Shown: positions 41,778 through 52,279, numbered from the stretch's first letter. The stretch is 64,000 bases of DNA from an uncultured Marinicella sp. (GCA_947502595.1 CANNAM010000004.1:62001-126000); one strand, 5' to 3'. Numbers and translations: made by a program. Notes: generated from the sequence alone by a model not told the origin.

Positions 41778-42376
41778 AAAACGAATTGAAAAGACTTAAA
41801 GATGGCAACCAAAGATTTGTCTCAGGTACCACCATACATGACATTGACTCAATCAGTTCACAACGCATATCAGCAGTTAAAGCACAAAAACCTTTTGCTG
41901 TTATTTTGGGCTGTTCGGATTCACGGGTTCCTGCTGAGTTGGTGTTTGATCAAGGTTTAGGTGATTTGTTTGTTATTCGAGTGGCTGGTAATATCGTGGC
42001 CCCTTCTCAAATTGGCAGTGTGGAGTTTGCCGTTGCCATGTTTGACTCACCTTTGGTGGTGGTGTTGGGACATTCAGATTGTGGGGTGATTCATGCCACA
42101 TTAGACGCCATGAAAACCCCAGGTGAAACCAAATCTATCAATATACAATCCATCGTCAGAAGGGTTAAGCCAGCGATTGAGCCACTGGCTATGCACGGTG
42201 GCTTGGACCAGGTCAAAATTGACGAAGCGGTTAAGGCCAATGTAAATAAATCAGTTGAACAGTTGATTAACAGTTCCGACATCATCGAATCTCGGGTGGC
42301 AGAAAATAAAGTCCATGTCTCTGGCGCCTACTATGATTTGAAAACCGGCGTGGTTGAATTTATTGAGTCAGATTAA
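41774..42376 (+). CDS. Beta-class carbonic anhydrase
   Basis: ILGCSDSRVPAELVFDQGLGDLFVIRVAGNI, VVLGHSDCGVI. Confidence 0.92.
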   Translation: MKNELKRLKDGNQRFVSGTTIHDIDSISSQRISAVKAQKPFAVILGCSDSRVPAELVFDQGLGDLFVIRVAGNIVAPSQIGSVEFAVAMFDSPLVVVLGHSDCGVIHATLDAMKTPGETKSINIQSIVRRVKPAIEPLAMHGGLDQVKIDEAVKANVNKSVEQLINSSDIIESRVAENKVHVSGAYYDLKTGVVEFIESD

Positions 42377-42405
42377 CCCTTGCTTTAACAACCTTATTTT
42401 GCTGG

Positions 42406-43608
42406 CTATGCAGTCGTAAAAAACTGCTGTAAATGTTCAAAAGGCCCTGTAATTTCATAGGTCAAACCTAATCGTCCATTTTTAGACGGTCCGCGCTGTG
42501 AATTGAAATACATGCGCGTGCCGTCATCGGTGAATGCCACGCCGGTGATTTCAGACTTATCTTGCCGCTCAATTTTCAGCAGTGGTACTGCTTGACCAGA
42601 CTCTTTAAGCATCACGATTTGCATGTTACCACCATCTTCACAGACATAAATGATGCCATTGTTATCAACAGTGATGTTGTCCACCCCGGTTAATACGGGG
42701 AATGGGCTGGTTTTGAAGTCATAAATGACTTTGATGATCTGCTGATCCAAATCCAATGACCAGATGCGGTTGTCGCCTTTGGTTGAAAAGTATACAAACC
42801 CAGCATAATACCAGAGGCCTTCACCGCCTTTAAAGAGGGACGATTGTTTGACTTGATAGCGGGTTTCTTGTTCCGGCTTTTTAGGGTTGGGTCGTGGTAC
42901 ATCGTGCCATACCAACTTGGCATTGCTTGAAAAGGGATCACCCTGCATTTCAGCGACTTGCAGTTTGCCCCCTTCAAAACCAGGGTATTTGGGTAACACG
43001 GTGCGATAGAAGCGACCGTCTTTTTCGTCTTCAGTCAGGTAAATGGCTCGACCAACTGGGTCTACCGCACAGGCTTCATGCGTGAATGAACCCAGGCAAT
43101 GAATGGGTTGCGCATTGTGATTGCCATAAGGGTCGCACTCCCAGACCAAGCCATAGGGTGTTTCTTCTCCAGATAACCAGGTATTCCAAGGTGTTTTACC
43201 GCCTGCACAGTTCCATAAGGTGTGGTCCAAAATACGGTAGGCATCTACCACTTCACCGTTGGCGTTGAACTTAAGTGCCCCCACACCACCGGTTTTACTT
43301 TCTTCATTACAAGCGTAAATCCAGCCGCCCACGTTATCACGGCTGAAATCTTGGTAGACGGCACCACCATCTGGTCGTTCATGCCACAAATAATTGGATT
43401 GTGCAGTCGGAGGCAAACCTTCAGTGGCCACCACCCTTGATTTGAAGCCGTAAGGCAGGCGGATGCCATTGTTATCCGCGGGCATTAAATGCATGGTGCT
43501 GGCATCAACTGTGGTGCCTGATTTTTTGGCGTTGGCTAATTGAGGTAAGGTCAATGACAAAGCTGAAATTTTCAGTACTTTGCCAACAAATTGTCTTCGG
43601 TTGGTCAT
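42406..43608 (-). CDS. PhoX-like (DUF839) family protein with possible Tat signal
   Basis: MTNRRQFVGKVLKISALSLTLPQLANA; WNTWLSGEE, FTHEACAVDPVGRAIYLTEDE, IYVCEDGGNMQ. Confidence 0.75.
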   Translation of the reverse strand: MTNRRQFVGKVLKISALSLTLPQLANAKKSGTTVDASTMHLMPADNNGIRLPYGFKSRVVATEGLPPTAQSNYLWHERPDGGAVYQDFSRDNVGGWIYACNEESKTGGVGALKFNANGEVVDAYRILDHTLWNCAGGKTPWNTWLSGEETPYGLVWECDPYGNHNAQPIHCLGSFTHEACAVDPVGRAIYLTEDEKDGRFYRTVLPKYPGFEGGKLQVAEMQGDPFSSNAKLVWHDVPRPNPKKPEQETRYQVKQSSLFKGGEGLWYYAGFVYFSTKGDNRIWSLDLDQQIIKVIYDFKTSPFPVLTGVDNITVDNNGIIYVCEDGGNMQIVMLKESGQAVPLLKIERQDKSEITGVAFTDDGTRMYFNSQRGPSKNGRLGLTYEITGPFEHLQQFFTTA

Positions 43609-43679
43609 ATCAAAAGTGTCTAATTCTGTCGCTAGGTATCATAACCAATCGGCCCCAAAACTGCACCCATGTTTTGGCT

Positions 43680-44828
43680 TCAGATGAAGTTTTGTAGTAT
43701 CTCATCGCTCATCAGAAAACCCGCATTACTTAACTGCAGCTGTTGGTCATCCATGTGGTACCACTCTTGGGGCACACTGTCTTGAAACACCTGCTGCAAA
43801 GTGGTTGCGGAAAGGCCGGTAACGGCTTGGTATTTGTCCCAGCTGAACGCTTGTTTAAGGCGCAAAGCATTGAGCAAAAACTCAAAAGGCAAAGTCGCCT
43901 CATCCAAAGTTCTGGTTTCAACAATGCGCTGTTCGGTGGCAGCGTGATTTAAATACATCTGCGGGTGTTTTTGTTTGACTTGGCGCTGGATTTGGCTGTT
44001 GTGGCCCAGTGTGATTTTGCTGTGCGCGCCGGCACCGATGCCCAGGTAATCACCAAACTGCCAGTAGTTTAAATTGTGTTCACTGCGCTGCCCATCCTTG
44101 GTATAGGCTGACACTTCGTATTGCTCAAAGCCATGTGCCGATAGCAGTTCTTGGCCCTGTAAAAACATGTCGTGTTGGCGCTCCGTGTCAGGCATGTTAT
44201 CTGGTGTTTTCACCGCAAATAAAGTGTTCGCTTCAATGGTCAATTGATAGTAGGAAATGTGGGTCGGTTCGAGTTCAATTAATCGCAATAAATCGGTTTT
44301 GGCTGCTTGTAAGGTTTGACCAGGCAGGCCAAACATCATGTCTAAATTAAAATTGTTGTAACCTGACTGTTTGGCCAATTTTACGGCTTGAATGGCTTGG
44401 GCACTGTTATGGATTCTTTTTAAGACTTTCAGGTTCTCATCATTCAATGACTGGATGCCAAATGATAAACGGTTGATGCCAGCTGCTAGGTAGCCAGAAA
44501 AATGATCAAATTCCTGACTGCCAGGATTCACTTCCATGGTGACTTCGGCGTCAGGTCTCAGTGGCAACAAGGCGCGGACTTGCTGCATCAGTTGTTGCAT
44601 GGCAGGTGCTGAAAACAGACTGGGAGTGCCACCACCCATAAAGATGCTGTTAACCGTGCGACCCCAAACACTTGGTAGGTCTTGTTGCAAGTCTTCAATC
44701 AAGGCTGCTATGTACTGTTTTTCATTCAATGGATTTTTTAATTCATGGGAATTAAAATCACAATAGGGGCATTTGCTGACACACCATGGAAAATGAATGT
44801 ACAGACTTAATTTGGGTGGGATTAACAT
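43680..44828 (-). CDS. hemW: HemW (radical SAM, coproporphyrinogen III oxidase-like)
   Basis: LYIHFPWCVSKCPYCDFNSHE; FMGGGTPSLFS; RLSFGIQSLNDENLKVLKRIH; GIGAGAHSK. Confidence 0.92.
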   Translation of the reverse strand: MLIPPKLSLYIHFPWCVSKCPYCDFNSHELKNPLNEKQYIAALIEDLQQDLPSVWGRTVNSIFMGGGTPSLFSAPAMQQLMQQVRALLPLRPDAEVTMEVNPGSQEFDHFSGYLAAGINRLSFGIQSLNDENLKVLKRIHNSAQAIQAVKLAKQSGYNNFNLDMMFGLPGQTLQAAKTDLLRLIELEPTHISYYQLTIEANTLFAVKTPDNMPDTERQHDMFLQGQELLSAHGFEQYEVSAYTKDGQRSEHNLNYWQFGDYLGIGAGAHSKITLGHNSQIQRQVKQKHPQMYLNHAATEQRIVETRTLDEATLPFEFLLNALRLKQAFSWDKYQAVTGLSATTLQQVFQDSVPQEWYHMDDQQLQLSNAGFLMSDEILQNFI

Positions 44829-44829
44829 A

Positions 44830-45429
44830 TCAAATGTTCAAATCACTCAATTGTGCCGCCATAAATTTAATGGCTTGGGCGCGGTGCGACTCTTTTTGCT
44901 TTGTGGCTTTGCTGAGCTCTGCAGCCGTACATTGGTGGCTGGGCACGTAGAAAACAGGGTCGTAGCCAAAACCACCGCCACCTGAAGCTTTGGTGCTGAT
45001 GTTGCCTTGCCAGGTGCCTTTGGCAATGATGGGGTCTGGGTCTTGGTGGTGTCGCAGCAGTACCAAACAACAAAAGAACAGGGCTTCACGTGCAGCAGGC
45101 TCGTTGATGTGCTGCATGTTAAGTAACAACAAGTTGAGGTTTTCCTGATCAGTGGCCTGCTCACCTGCATACCTGGCAGAGCGTACACCTGGCTGGCCTT
45201 GTAAAACGGGTACAATCAAGCCTGAGTCATCGGCCAAAGCCGGTAGGCCAGATAGTTTGCTCGCATGGCGGGCTTTGATGATGGCATTCTCAACAAAAGT
45301 GGTGCCAGTTTCCTCAACTTCATATTCGGCTGTTTTGGGTTGTGGAACCAGTTCAATACTCAAGTCACTGAATGCGGCTGTGAATTCATTGAGTTTGCCG
45401 GCGTTACCACTGGCCAAAATAATCTTCAT
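44830..45429 (-). CDS. rdgB: XTP/dITP diphosphatase
   Basis: IILASGNAGKLNEF, NAIIKARHASKLSGLPALADDSGLIV, SGGGGFGYDPVFYVP. Confidence 0.94.
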   Translation of the reverse strand: MKIILASGNAGKLNEFTAAFSDLSIELVPQPKTAEYEVEETGTTFVENAIIKARHASKLSGLPALADDSGLIVPVLQGQPGVRSARYAGEQATDQENLNLLLLNMQHINEPAAREALFFCCLVLLRHHQDPDPIIAKGTWQGNISTKASGGGGFGYDPVFYVPSHQCTAAELSKATKQKESHRAQAIKFMAAQLSDLNI

Positions 45430-45433
45430 GGGT

Positions 45434-46150
45434 TTACTCGGATAATGCCTGTTGTTGGCAGTTCATCAGCTCCTTGATGCCTTGTTCCGCCAAATCCAAT
45501 AAATCATTCAATTCATCACGGCGAAAAGCATGGCCTTCTGCGGTGCCTTGTACTTCAATGAAATGACCACCATCATTCATCACTACATTCATGTCAGTTT
45601 CGGCATTGGAATCTTCTGGATAATCTAAGTCTAATACCGCCTGGTTCTTATAAATACCCACCGATACGGCCGCAATGGAGCCATGTATTGGGCTTTTCTT
45701 AATCGTACCGGTTTTGATTAAACTGTCCACTGCATCGCACAACGCCACATAAGCGCCGGTGATTGCAGCGGTGCGGGTACCGCCATCGGCTTGTATCACA
45801 TCACAGTCAACAGTGATGATGCGTTCACCCAATGCTTTAAGGTCCACCACTGCACGCAGGGAGCGGGCTATCAAGCGTTGAATTTCTAGGGTACGACCGC
45901 CTTGTTTCCCATAAGCGGCTTCACGACCCATTCTTGAATTGGTGGATCGCGGCAACATGCCGTATTCTGCTGTCACCCAACCTTTGCCTTTACCACGAAG
46001 CCAATGCGGCACTTTGTCCTCAACACTGGCATTACACAGGACTTTGGTGTTACCACAAGTGATCAACACCGAACCTTCGGCGTGCATGGTGAAGTTGCGT
46101 TGGATGGTAATGGCTCTCAGTTCGTCATTGGCTCTTTCAGATGGTCGCAT
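45434..46150 (-). CDS. rph: Ribonuclease PH
   Basis: [84 protein letters not shown]. Confidence 0.95.
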   Translation of the reverse strand: MRPSERANDELRAITIQRNFTMHAEGSVLITCGNTKVLCNASVEDKVPHWLRGKGKGWVTAEYGMLPRSTNSRMGREAAYGKQGGRTLEIQRLIARSLRAVVDLKALGERIITVDCDVIQADGGTRTAAITGAYVALCDAVDSLIKTGTIKKSPIHGSIAAVSVGIYKNQAVLDLDYPEDSNAETDMNVVMNDGGHFIEVQGTAEGHAFRRDELNDLLDLAEQGIKELMNCQQQALSE

Positions 46151-46360
46151 GGTTGGCTTCAGTTTTTAAAAGCGGCTATTTTAGCACCTGTCGCCAGAGC
46201 AAGTTTTATTGATGGGGATTATTTTATGAAGTCTGGCTGAATGTATGGCAATTAAGTTATGTGACAGACTCAGTTATTTATCTTTTATAATGATTCTAGT
46301 CGGTGCAAATTTTATGTAGTTTTGCTAAGATATTTGTTTTATTAATAAGAGAGGGTTGTC

Positions 46361-46792
46361 ATGTCTACTTTAATGCCATGGGTTTTTTTAATTACATTGT
46401 TGGTTATGGGTTTGATTGCTGCGGCACAAAAAATTGGTGAGTTAATTCCCGCCAGTAAACAATTAACCGACTACCTGAAACAATCAGAAGGTTGGGTTGG
46501 GCTGGTGGCTATTTTCATCTCGCTCTACTGGTTGATATTTGTGGTGTTGCGCTACATCGGCGTGATGTTGCAGCATGCGTTATTGAGCTGGATTATTTCA
46601 GTCTTGTGTGTTGCTGTGATGTTTTCATTGGGATTGTTGTTTGCCAAAGGTCAGTTGTCAGAATGGACCAAGTCGAATGAAAGTGCTACCGGACTGTTGA
46701 ATAAAGCGGCGGCCTTTTTAGAGCCTAAAAGAGAAATGCTGGGTTTAGTGGCTTTGATTCTCGCCTTGGTGTTTTTGGGAAGAATGCTTTGA
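46361..46792 (+). CDS. Hypothetical membrane protein
   Basis: 143 aa, about four TM helices; followed by a terminator. Confidence 0.65.
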   Translation: MSTLMPWVFLITLLVMGLIAAAQKIGELIPASKQLTDYLKQSEGWVGLVAIFISLYWLIFVVLRYIGVMLQHALLSWIISVLCVAVMFSLGLLFAKGQLSEWTKSNESATGLLNKAAAFLEPKREMLGLVALILALVFLGRML

Positions 46793-46822
46793 TTTAAACC
46801 AAGGGGGTTAAATTTTTTATAG

Positions 46823-46847
46823 AACCCGCTGTTCAGCGGGTTTTTTT
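46823..46847 (+). terminator. Rho-independent terminator
   Basis: AACCCGCT-GTTC-AGCGGGTT followed by T-run. Confidence 0.88.
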
Positions 46848-47014
46848 GTGCCGGTAGCTTTGTCAGTTTTGTTGAGGGAATTCGGCGGGTTCAGTCAGCT
46901 TTGAATTGCCGAAGTCAGTCAACATAAGATCAAACAGTGTGTCTAGGTGTGTGTCGAATAATAGCCACATAGGCTCGATGCTGGGTGTGGCTATTTGTTT
47001 TGAGACTGCGACAG

Positions 47015-47055
47015 CGTCATTAGATTGCCGCGGACTTGCCTCCATCACAATGACG
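47015..47055. repeat. Candidate short dispersed palindromic repeat (CGTCATT...AATGACG)
   Basis: cgtcattagattgccgcggacttgcctccatcacaatgacg: 7-bp terminal inverted repeats and CCGCGG core, intergenic. Confidence 0.5.
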
Positions 47056-47083
47056 AATTTTTTACGTTAATAGCTAACCCTCA

Positions 47084-48337
47084 TCAATCCCAGCCTTCAA
47101 TCACTTTTTTAAAGTGGCTTAAAAAGTCATTGGTTTGGTGGGCGTCCAAGGCGCGGTGGTCGATGGTTAGACTGACGTAGCACATCGGTTTAATCACCAT
47201 CATGTCTTGGCCGTTGTGCTCTTCAACCACCACCCGTTTTTCCATCTTGCCCAAACCCAGAATTGCTGATTGCGGTTGGTTGATAATTATGGGTGTAGCA
47301 ACCAATGAACCGGAAACGCCATGGTTAGAGATGGTGAAGGTGCCGCCTTGAACTTCTTTCTGACTCAACTGATTGTTTCTGGCTTTTTCAGTTAAACGGG
47401 TCAGCTCTTGGGCTATTTGTAGCAAGTTCAGGTTTTGCGCTTGTTGAATCACTGGCACAATCAAACCGTCGTCACCCAAAGCAGTACCGAAACCGAGGTT
47501 AACATGTTTGAACACTTCTAGGCCATGTTCATGGAACTGTGAATTGACTTTGGGTTGGTGCTTGATGGCTTGCACAGCAGCAGCAACAAAATAGGCAGTA
47601 AAAGTCAGCTTGGTGCCTTGCTCAGCAAAAGCCTGTTTATGGGCTTTGCGGTGCTTGATGATGGCGGTTAAATCCAAATCAAAAACTGAAGTCACATGGG
47701 GCGCAGTTTGCACGCTGTGCTGCATGTGTTCGGCGATGATTTTACGCATTTGCGTGTGTGGAATGATTTCGCTACCAGCTGTTGTAGGATTGATCGCTGT
47801 CTGTATGGCAGTCGGTTGAGGTGCCGGTGTGGTCGCCAAATAGGCATTCACATCACGCGAAGTGATGCGGTTGTTTTTTCCGGTACCGGTGATTTGCTTG
47901 AGGTCTAGTTGGTGTTGTTGGCTTAAACGCCGAACTGCTGGGCTTATGAAGCTAGAAGGAGGATCGGGTAACCCAGCAGTCGGGTCTTTACGAGGTAAAT
48001 CGTTTGAAACTTTATTTGGAGTTGTTTCAGCCCTGTCTTCTTGTGTAGATTTTATTTCGTTCGAGGGGTTGGACACGCCCGATTCATCAATAGTTCCCAA
48101 TATTTTATTTTCTTCTGCTGCTTCGCCTTCAAGCACATGTTTTTCGACCAATACACCGGATGCCGGGGCCACCACCTCCATCATTACCTTGTCTGTTTCC
48201 AGTTCAATGATGGGTTCATCCTTAACCACAGTCTCACCCACGCGTTTCAGCCATTGGGCGACCGTTGCTTGGGTGCCTTCGGTTTGATCGGCGGACAGTT
48301 TGATGGCCACTAAATTGTTGTCAGTAGTGTCGTTCAT
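47084..48337 (-). CDS. 2-oxoacid dehydrogenase E2 (dihydrolipoyl acyltransferase)
   Basis: Lipoyl domain ELETDKVMMEVVAPASGVL; E3-binding domain SPAVRRLSQQHQLDLKQITGTGKNNRITSRDV; catalytic LTIDHRALDAHQTNDFL. Confidence 0.92.
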   Translation of the reverse strand: MNDTTDNNLVAIKLSADQTEGTQATVAQWLKRVGETVVKDEPIIELETDKVMMEVVAPASGVLVEKHVLEGEAAEENKILGTIDESGVSNPSNEIKSTQEDRAETTPNKVSNDLPRKDPTAGLPDPPSSFISPAVRRLSQQHQLDLKQITGTGKNNRITSRDVNAYLATTPAPQPTAIQTAINPTTAGSEIIPHTQMRKIIAEHMQHSVQTAPHVTSVFDLDLTAIIKHRKAHKQAFAEQGTKLTFTAYFVAAAVQAIKHQPKVNSQFHEHGLEVFKHVNLGFGTALGDDGLIVPVIQQAQNLNLLQIAQELTRLTEKARNNQLSQKEVQGGTFTISNHGVSGSLVATPIIINQPQSAILGLGKMEKRVVVEEHNGQDMMVIKPMCYVSLTIDHRALDAHQTNDFLSHFKKVIEGWD

Positions 48338-50484
48338 ATTTGATCCAGTTCTGTGATGCGCTGAGCAATGCTTTGTGGGTTAGGTAATGCATGTTCCATT
48401 AATCGGGGGTCATGCGGATTACCGATGTCTGCTGTGGCCAGCCTTTCAACTGGCGCATCCAGATAAAAGAAAGCTTCTTTGGCCAATGTGGCGGCTATTT
48501 CTGCGCCAAATCCTGCAGAAATGTTGTCCTCGTGCACAATCAAACACCGACCTGTGCGTTTAACAGATTCCAACACCATGGCTTTGTCCCATGGACGCAG
48601 GGTACGCAAGTCGATTAAGTCAGCCGCAATGCCGGTGTTTTCGATGGCGGTTTGACACATGTGTACCATGCCGCCCCAACTGACCACAGTCAAGCGATCA
48701 CCGTGTAAGATTTTTTTGCCTTTACCAAACGGAACGATGTATTGGTCGCCAGGGTAGGGGCGACGGGACCAACTGTGGTCGAGCATTTTACGGTGTTCAA
48801 AGAATATGCTTGGGTTGTTGTTTCTCAATGCATAGCGCAACAGGCCTACGGCATCTTCGGCATTGGACGGCATGGCCACTTGCCAGCCTATGGCATGTAC
48901 CCATTTCACTTCAGCACATTGTGAATGCCATGGGTCACCACAACCAAAATAACCACCTGCCATGCGCACCACCATGGGTGCGGCAAAACGGTTGTTGGTG
49001 CGCCAGCGCATGGAACCCGTTTCATTCAATTGTTCCTCGGCTGGGTCGGCGTATTTACGGAACTGAATCTCAGGCACCGGTAACAAGCCAGCCAAAGACA
49101 GGCCTATAGATCGACCAATGATGCCTTCTTCAGATAAACTGGTATCGAACACTTGGGCTTCGCCGTGTTTTTCTTGTAAGCCCAAAGTAACTGCATGTAC
49201 CCCGCCTTTGGCACCGACGTCTTCGCCGAACACCAGCATTTTTTTGTTGTGGGTTAATTCGAAGTCCAGTGTTTTACGGATTGCTGTAACCATATTGATG
49301 CGCCCAGGTTCAGCGATGACTTCAGTTGATGAGGGTGGAAAAGTAGGTTGGTCTAAGTGGATACCGCCTTGTTCTTGTAAAATCGGCTGGCCTGCTGCAT
49401 CAAACTCCTCAAAAGCATGTTGTTCAACCCCCGCAGGATCGGCAAAGTCTTGTTGGTCAACACTTTGGTAGCTTGCATAACAATGCTGTTTGGCCTGTTC
49501 TGCCAGTTGGTCCCATTCAGATTCTTGTAAGTGTCCTTCACTGATTAAAAACTTCTTCAGCTTTGGCAAAGGGTCATGCTGCTGTTCAAAGGCAATGCGA
49601 TCGGCGCTTTTGTAGCTTTGGGTGTCTTGCGCAGAGTGGCCATTCAGACGAGGCACGGTCAGTCTGAGCAGCACAGGCTTGCGCGATGTTCTGACCAGTT
49701 CATTGGCTTGTTGAATCAGTTCAGCCGATTCAGCAGGGTTGGTGCCGTCACCTGAAAGCAAAGTAATACCACGAAATGACGCCAGGTTTTTGACAATGTT
49801 ACCACCTGGGGTTTGGAAATGAGAAGGCACAGAAATGCCGTAACCATTGTCCTCAATGTAAAACAACATGGGTAACTCAAGGGTGGTTGCCAAGGTTAAA
49901 GAGGACCAAAACCCATTGGTGGCCACTGAGCCATCACCGCCAAGCACCAAACCCATGGCACCATCCCACTTTGAATCCTTTAAGTGCTCACGGTGGTATT
50001 CTATGGCTTGGGCCCAACCTGCTATTGGGGTGTATTGAGCACCAACACCACCGGACATAGGCAAAACGCATGCACCGTCGTGATTCGGTTGGTTGAACAC
50101 CACACCTATGTCACGACCATTGGAAAAGCCGCCTTGCTTCATCATGGTGGCTTGTAAAAATTGCTCAACAGGTAGGCCCATAGATAACAACAATGGTCGG
50201 GAGCGGTAATAGCCAGAGACCGCATCCTTCTGTCGGTTGAGGATTTGTCCCAGCATAATTTGAGCAACGTCATGGCCGCGAGCAGAAAATTGATACAGCA
50301 CTTTTTTTTGTTTGACCAGGTCAAATTCTTCCAAGTCATCCAGTGCGCGTGAGGTCAGTACGTCTTTAGCCACCTTGCGCCAATCGAAAGTGAATGGGTG
50401 CTTTGTGTCATCAGCTTGTGGGTCTGTGGTTTTGAATAGTTGCATCTGCTGGCTCGTCATAATAGATGAACCATTGTCTTTCAT
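48334..50484 (-). CDS. 2-oxoacid dehydrogenase E1, fused alpha-beta subunits (branched-chain type likely)
   Basis: Alpha part GGDGSVATNGFWSSLTLA, EDNGYGISVPS; beta part LVFGEDVGAKGGVHAVT, EIQFRKYADPAEEQLNE, LIDLRTLRPWD; 716 aa, alternative ATG at 50460. Confidence 0.88.
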   Translation of the reverse strand: MKDNGSSIMTSQQMQLFKTTDPQADDTKHPFTFDWRKVAKDVLTSRALDDLEEFDLVKQKKVLYQFSARGHDVAQIMLGQILNRQKDAVSGYYRSRPLLLSMGLPVEQFLQATMMKQGGFSNGRDIGVVFNQPNHDGACVLPMSGGVGAQYTPIAGWAQAIEYHREHLKDSKWDGAMGLVLGGDGSVATNGFWSSLTLATTLELPMLFYIEDNGYGISVPSHFQTPGGNIVKNLASFRGITLLSGDGTNPAESAELIQQANELVRTSRKPVLLRLTVPRLNGHSAQDTQSYKSADRIAFEQQHDPLPKLKKFLISEGHLQESEWDQLAEQAKQHCYASYQSVDQQDFADPAGVEQHAFEEFDAAGQPILQEQGGIHLDQPTFPPSSTEVIAEPGRINMVTAIRKTLDFELTHNKKMLVFGEDVGAKGGVHAVTLGLQEKHGEAQVFDTSLSEEGIIGRSIGLSLAGLLPVPEIQFRKYADPAEEQLNETGSMRWRTNNRFAAPMVVRMAGGYFGCGDPWHSQCAEVKWVHAIGWQVAMPSNAEDAVGLLRYALRNNNPSIFFEHRKMLDHSWSRRPYPGDQYIVPFGKGKKILHGDRLTVVSWGGMVHMCQTAIENTGIAADLIDLRTLRPWDKAMVLESVKRTGRCLIVHEDNISAGFGAEIAATLAKEAFFYLDAPVERLATADIGNPHDPRLMEHALPNPQSIAQRITELDQI

Positions 50485-50580
50485 TTGCTGCGAAATGTGT
50501 TTTCAATATTTGCGCTTATTATGCTGTAAACGCAATATAAATTCTTGAAATTAATTGATAAAGCAATTAAATTGTTTGGC

Positions 50581-51039
50581 ATGGACAATTATGATAAAAA
50601 AATTCTAAAAGCCCTGCAACAAAATGGGCGCATCACCAACAAAGATTTGGCTGAACAGGTGGCATTGTCGCAAGCACCTTGTTGGCGGCGGGTGGTGGCG
50701 CTGGAAAAGCAGGGCCTGATCAAAGGCTATACGGCCATTGTAGACCAGCATATGTTGGGTTTGAACTTAACCGCCTTTGCCCAAATATCGCTGGATAATC
50801 ACCACCCAGAAACCGTTGATTTGTTTGACCAAGGCATTCAGCAGTGGCCTGAAATTTTAGAATGTCATGCCACCAGCGGTGAATATGATTACCTGTTAAA
50901 AATCGTCACCCAAGACATGAACTCTTACAACCAGCTGATTTATGAAAAGATTTTACGCCTGCCTTCGATTCGCTCAGTGAACACCAGTTTTTCCATGCAA
51001 CAGAAAAAAAGAACCTCGCAATTACCCATTGGGGATTGA
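50581..51039 (+). CDS. Lrp/AsnC family transcriptional regulator
   Basis: MDNYDKKILKALQQNGRITNKDLAEQVALSQAPCWRRVVALEKQGLIKGYTAIVD; divergent to the dehydrogenase genes. Confidence 0.92.
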   Translation: MDNYDKKILKALQQNGRITNKDLAEQVALSQAPCWRRVVALEKQGLIKGYTAIVDQHMLGLNLTAFAQISLDNHHPETVDLFDQGIQQWPEILECHATSGEYDYLLKIVTQDMNSYNQLIYEKILRLPSIRSVNTSFSMQQKKRTSQLPIGD

Positions 51040-51104
51040 GTTCAAGGTCAGCAATGCCAGTATATGCCGTATAGAGCCTTGTTTAAGCTGTTGTTATCAG
51101 TGGC

Positions 51105-52025
51105 TTAAATCGGTCCAACTTTGGGAACTTTGGCCTCGCCAGATTTGTGTTGTAACAAGAACGGCACAGATTTGAGCTGTAAACCGTCATTGACTTGTAC
51201 GGCGAAATGTAAATGAGGCCCGCTGGTGAACCCTGTGTTGCCTGATTGGGCAATTTTTTGTTGTGCTGTCACGCGTTGGCCTTTGGCTACGGTGACTGAC
51301 TCCAGTTGCAGGTGGGCATAGATTGCCATCGAGCCATCGTCATGTAAGATGCGGATGTAGTTACCGCGCTGTAGCTTTTTGACATCGATGCCGCCGTCAT
51401 AAAAATCCTCTGCAATGTCCATCACCACACCGCCGCGGGCTGCCAATACCGCGCTGCCTTCTGGCATAGCGATATCCAGCGCGTATTTGTTTTGCGCATC
51501 AAAATGGCTGAACTTCCCGCCAAACCCTTGGCTGATGATGTAATGTTTGTTGCCAACAAAAGGCAGCTTATAAACATGGTTGCCATTGTGCACTGCGCGT
51601 GGGTCGCCCAAGGTCGAGCTGATGTTGTATTGGAATGACCATGATTGGTATTTGTCGATGGGCTTAATGGTCGAAAGGTACAGCTCGCTGTTGGCAGGCA
51701 CCACATAGCTGGCTGGCCATGGCGGATTGGCGGTGACGTTATGACTGCGAGTGAACTCAATAAAGACCTCAACCGGACCGTGGTAGTAATTGACCGCATA
51801 AAATACCGGTGACTGCTTGGTGCCGCGATTGATGACTTTGACCTCGTACTCAAGGTCTTCAGGTCGCACTTGCCAACTTTCAAAAGTGTCAGTGTCCTTG
51901 GGTGGTTGATCAGAATAATGGGTGATGCCGTTTTCGTCCACATGCTTGTAGTATTTTTTGGCGGCAGATTGGTTGCTGGTGAGTAAGGCCAAAACAAGCC
52001 AGCCCATGAAGGTCGTTAGGTGCAT
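51105..52025 (-). CDS. M23 family peptidase with N-terminal DUF4124-like segment
   Basis: KYYKHVDENGITHYSDQPP; HFDAQNKYALDIAMPEGSAVLAARGGVV; IYAHLQLESVTVAKGQRV...GNTGFTSGPHLHFAV. Confidence 0.9.
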   Translation of the reverse strand: MHLTTFMGWLVLALLTSNQSAAKKYYKHVDENGITHYSDQPPKDTDTFESWQVRPEDLEYEVKVINRGTKQSPVFYAVNYYHGPVEVFIEFTRSHNVTANPPWPASYVVPANSELYLSTIKPIDKYQSWSFQYNISSTLGDPRAVHNGNHVYKLPFVGNKHYIISQGFGGKFSHFDAQNKYALDIAMPEGSAVLAARGGVVMDIAEDFYDGGIDVKKLQRGNYIRILHDDGSMAIYAHLQLESVTVAKGQRVTAQQKIAQSGNTGFTSGPHLHFAVQVNDGLQLKSVPFLLQHKSGEAKVPKVGPI

Positions 52026-52279
52026 GCCAAGAATGTACCAAACCTAACAAAGCATTTCAAGCCGAAATCTGCTTCACAGGATATGGGTCAATAAGTTGGG
52101 TTGGATAGAACAACGCTAAGCCCAACGATTATTTATAGCTTAAACGGTACTTAAAGGGGTGCGCATAATTTTTCTGGATTTATAGGTATGCTGTAATTGT
52201 AGATATGGTATTGGGCTTCGTGCCACTGCGCCAACCGACAGTTTATTGGGAGGGTGAATAAAAAGAAGTTGATGAATAA

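Noticed and set aside
46863-47048. 61-aa minus-strand ORF MMEASPRQSNDAVAVSKQIATP...
   Set aside because: Overlaps the CGTCATT/AATGACG repeat and lacks recognisable domain; more likely a by-product of the repeat.
47862-48287. 141-aa ORF antisense to the E2 gene
   Set aside because: Antisense to lipoyl/linker coding sequence; Ser/Thr-rich composition expected from reverse reading.
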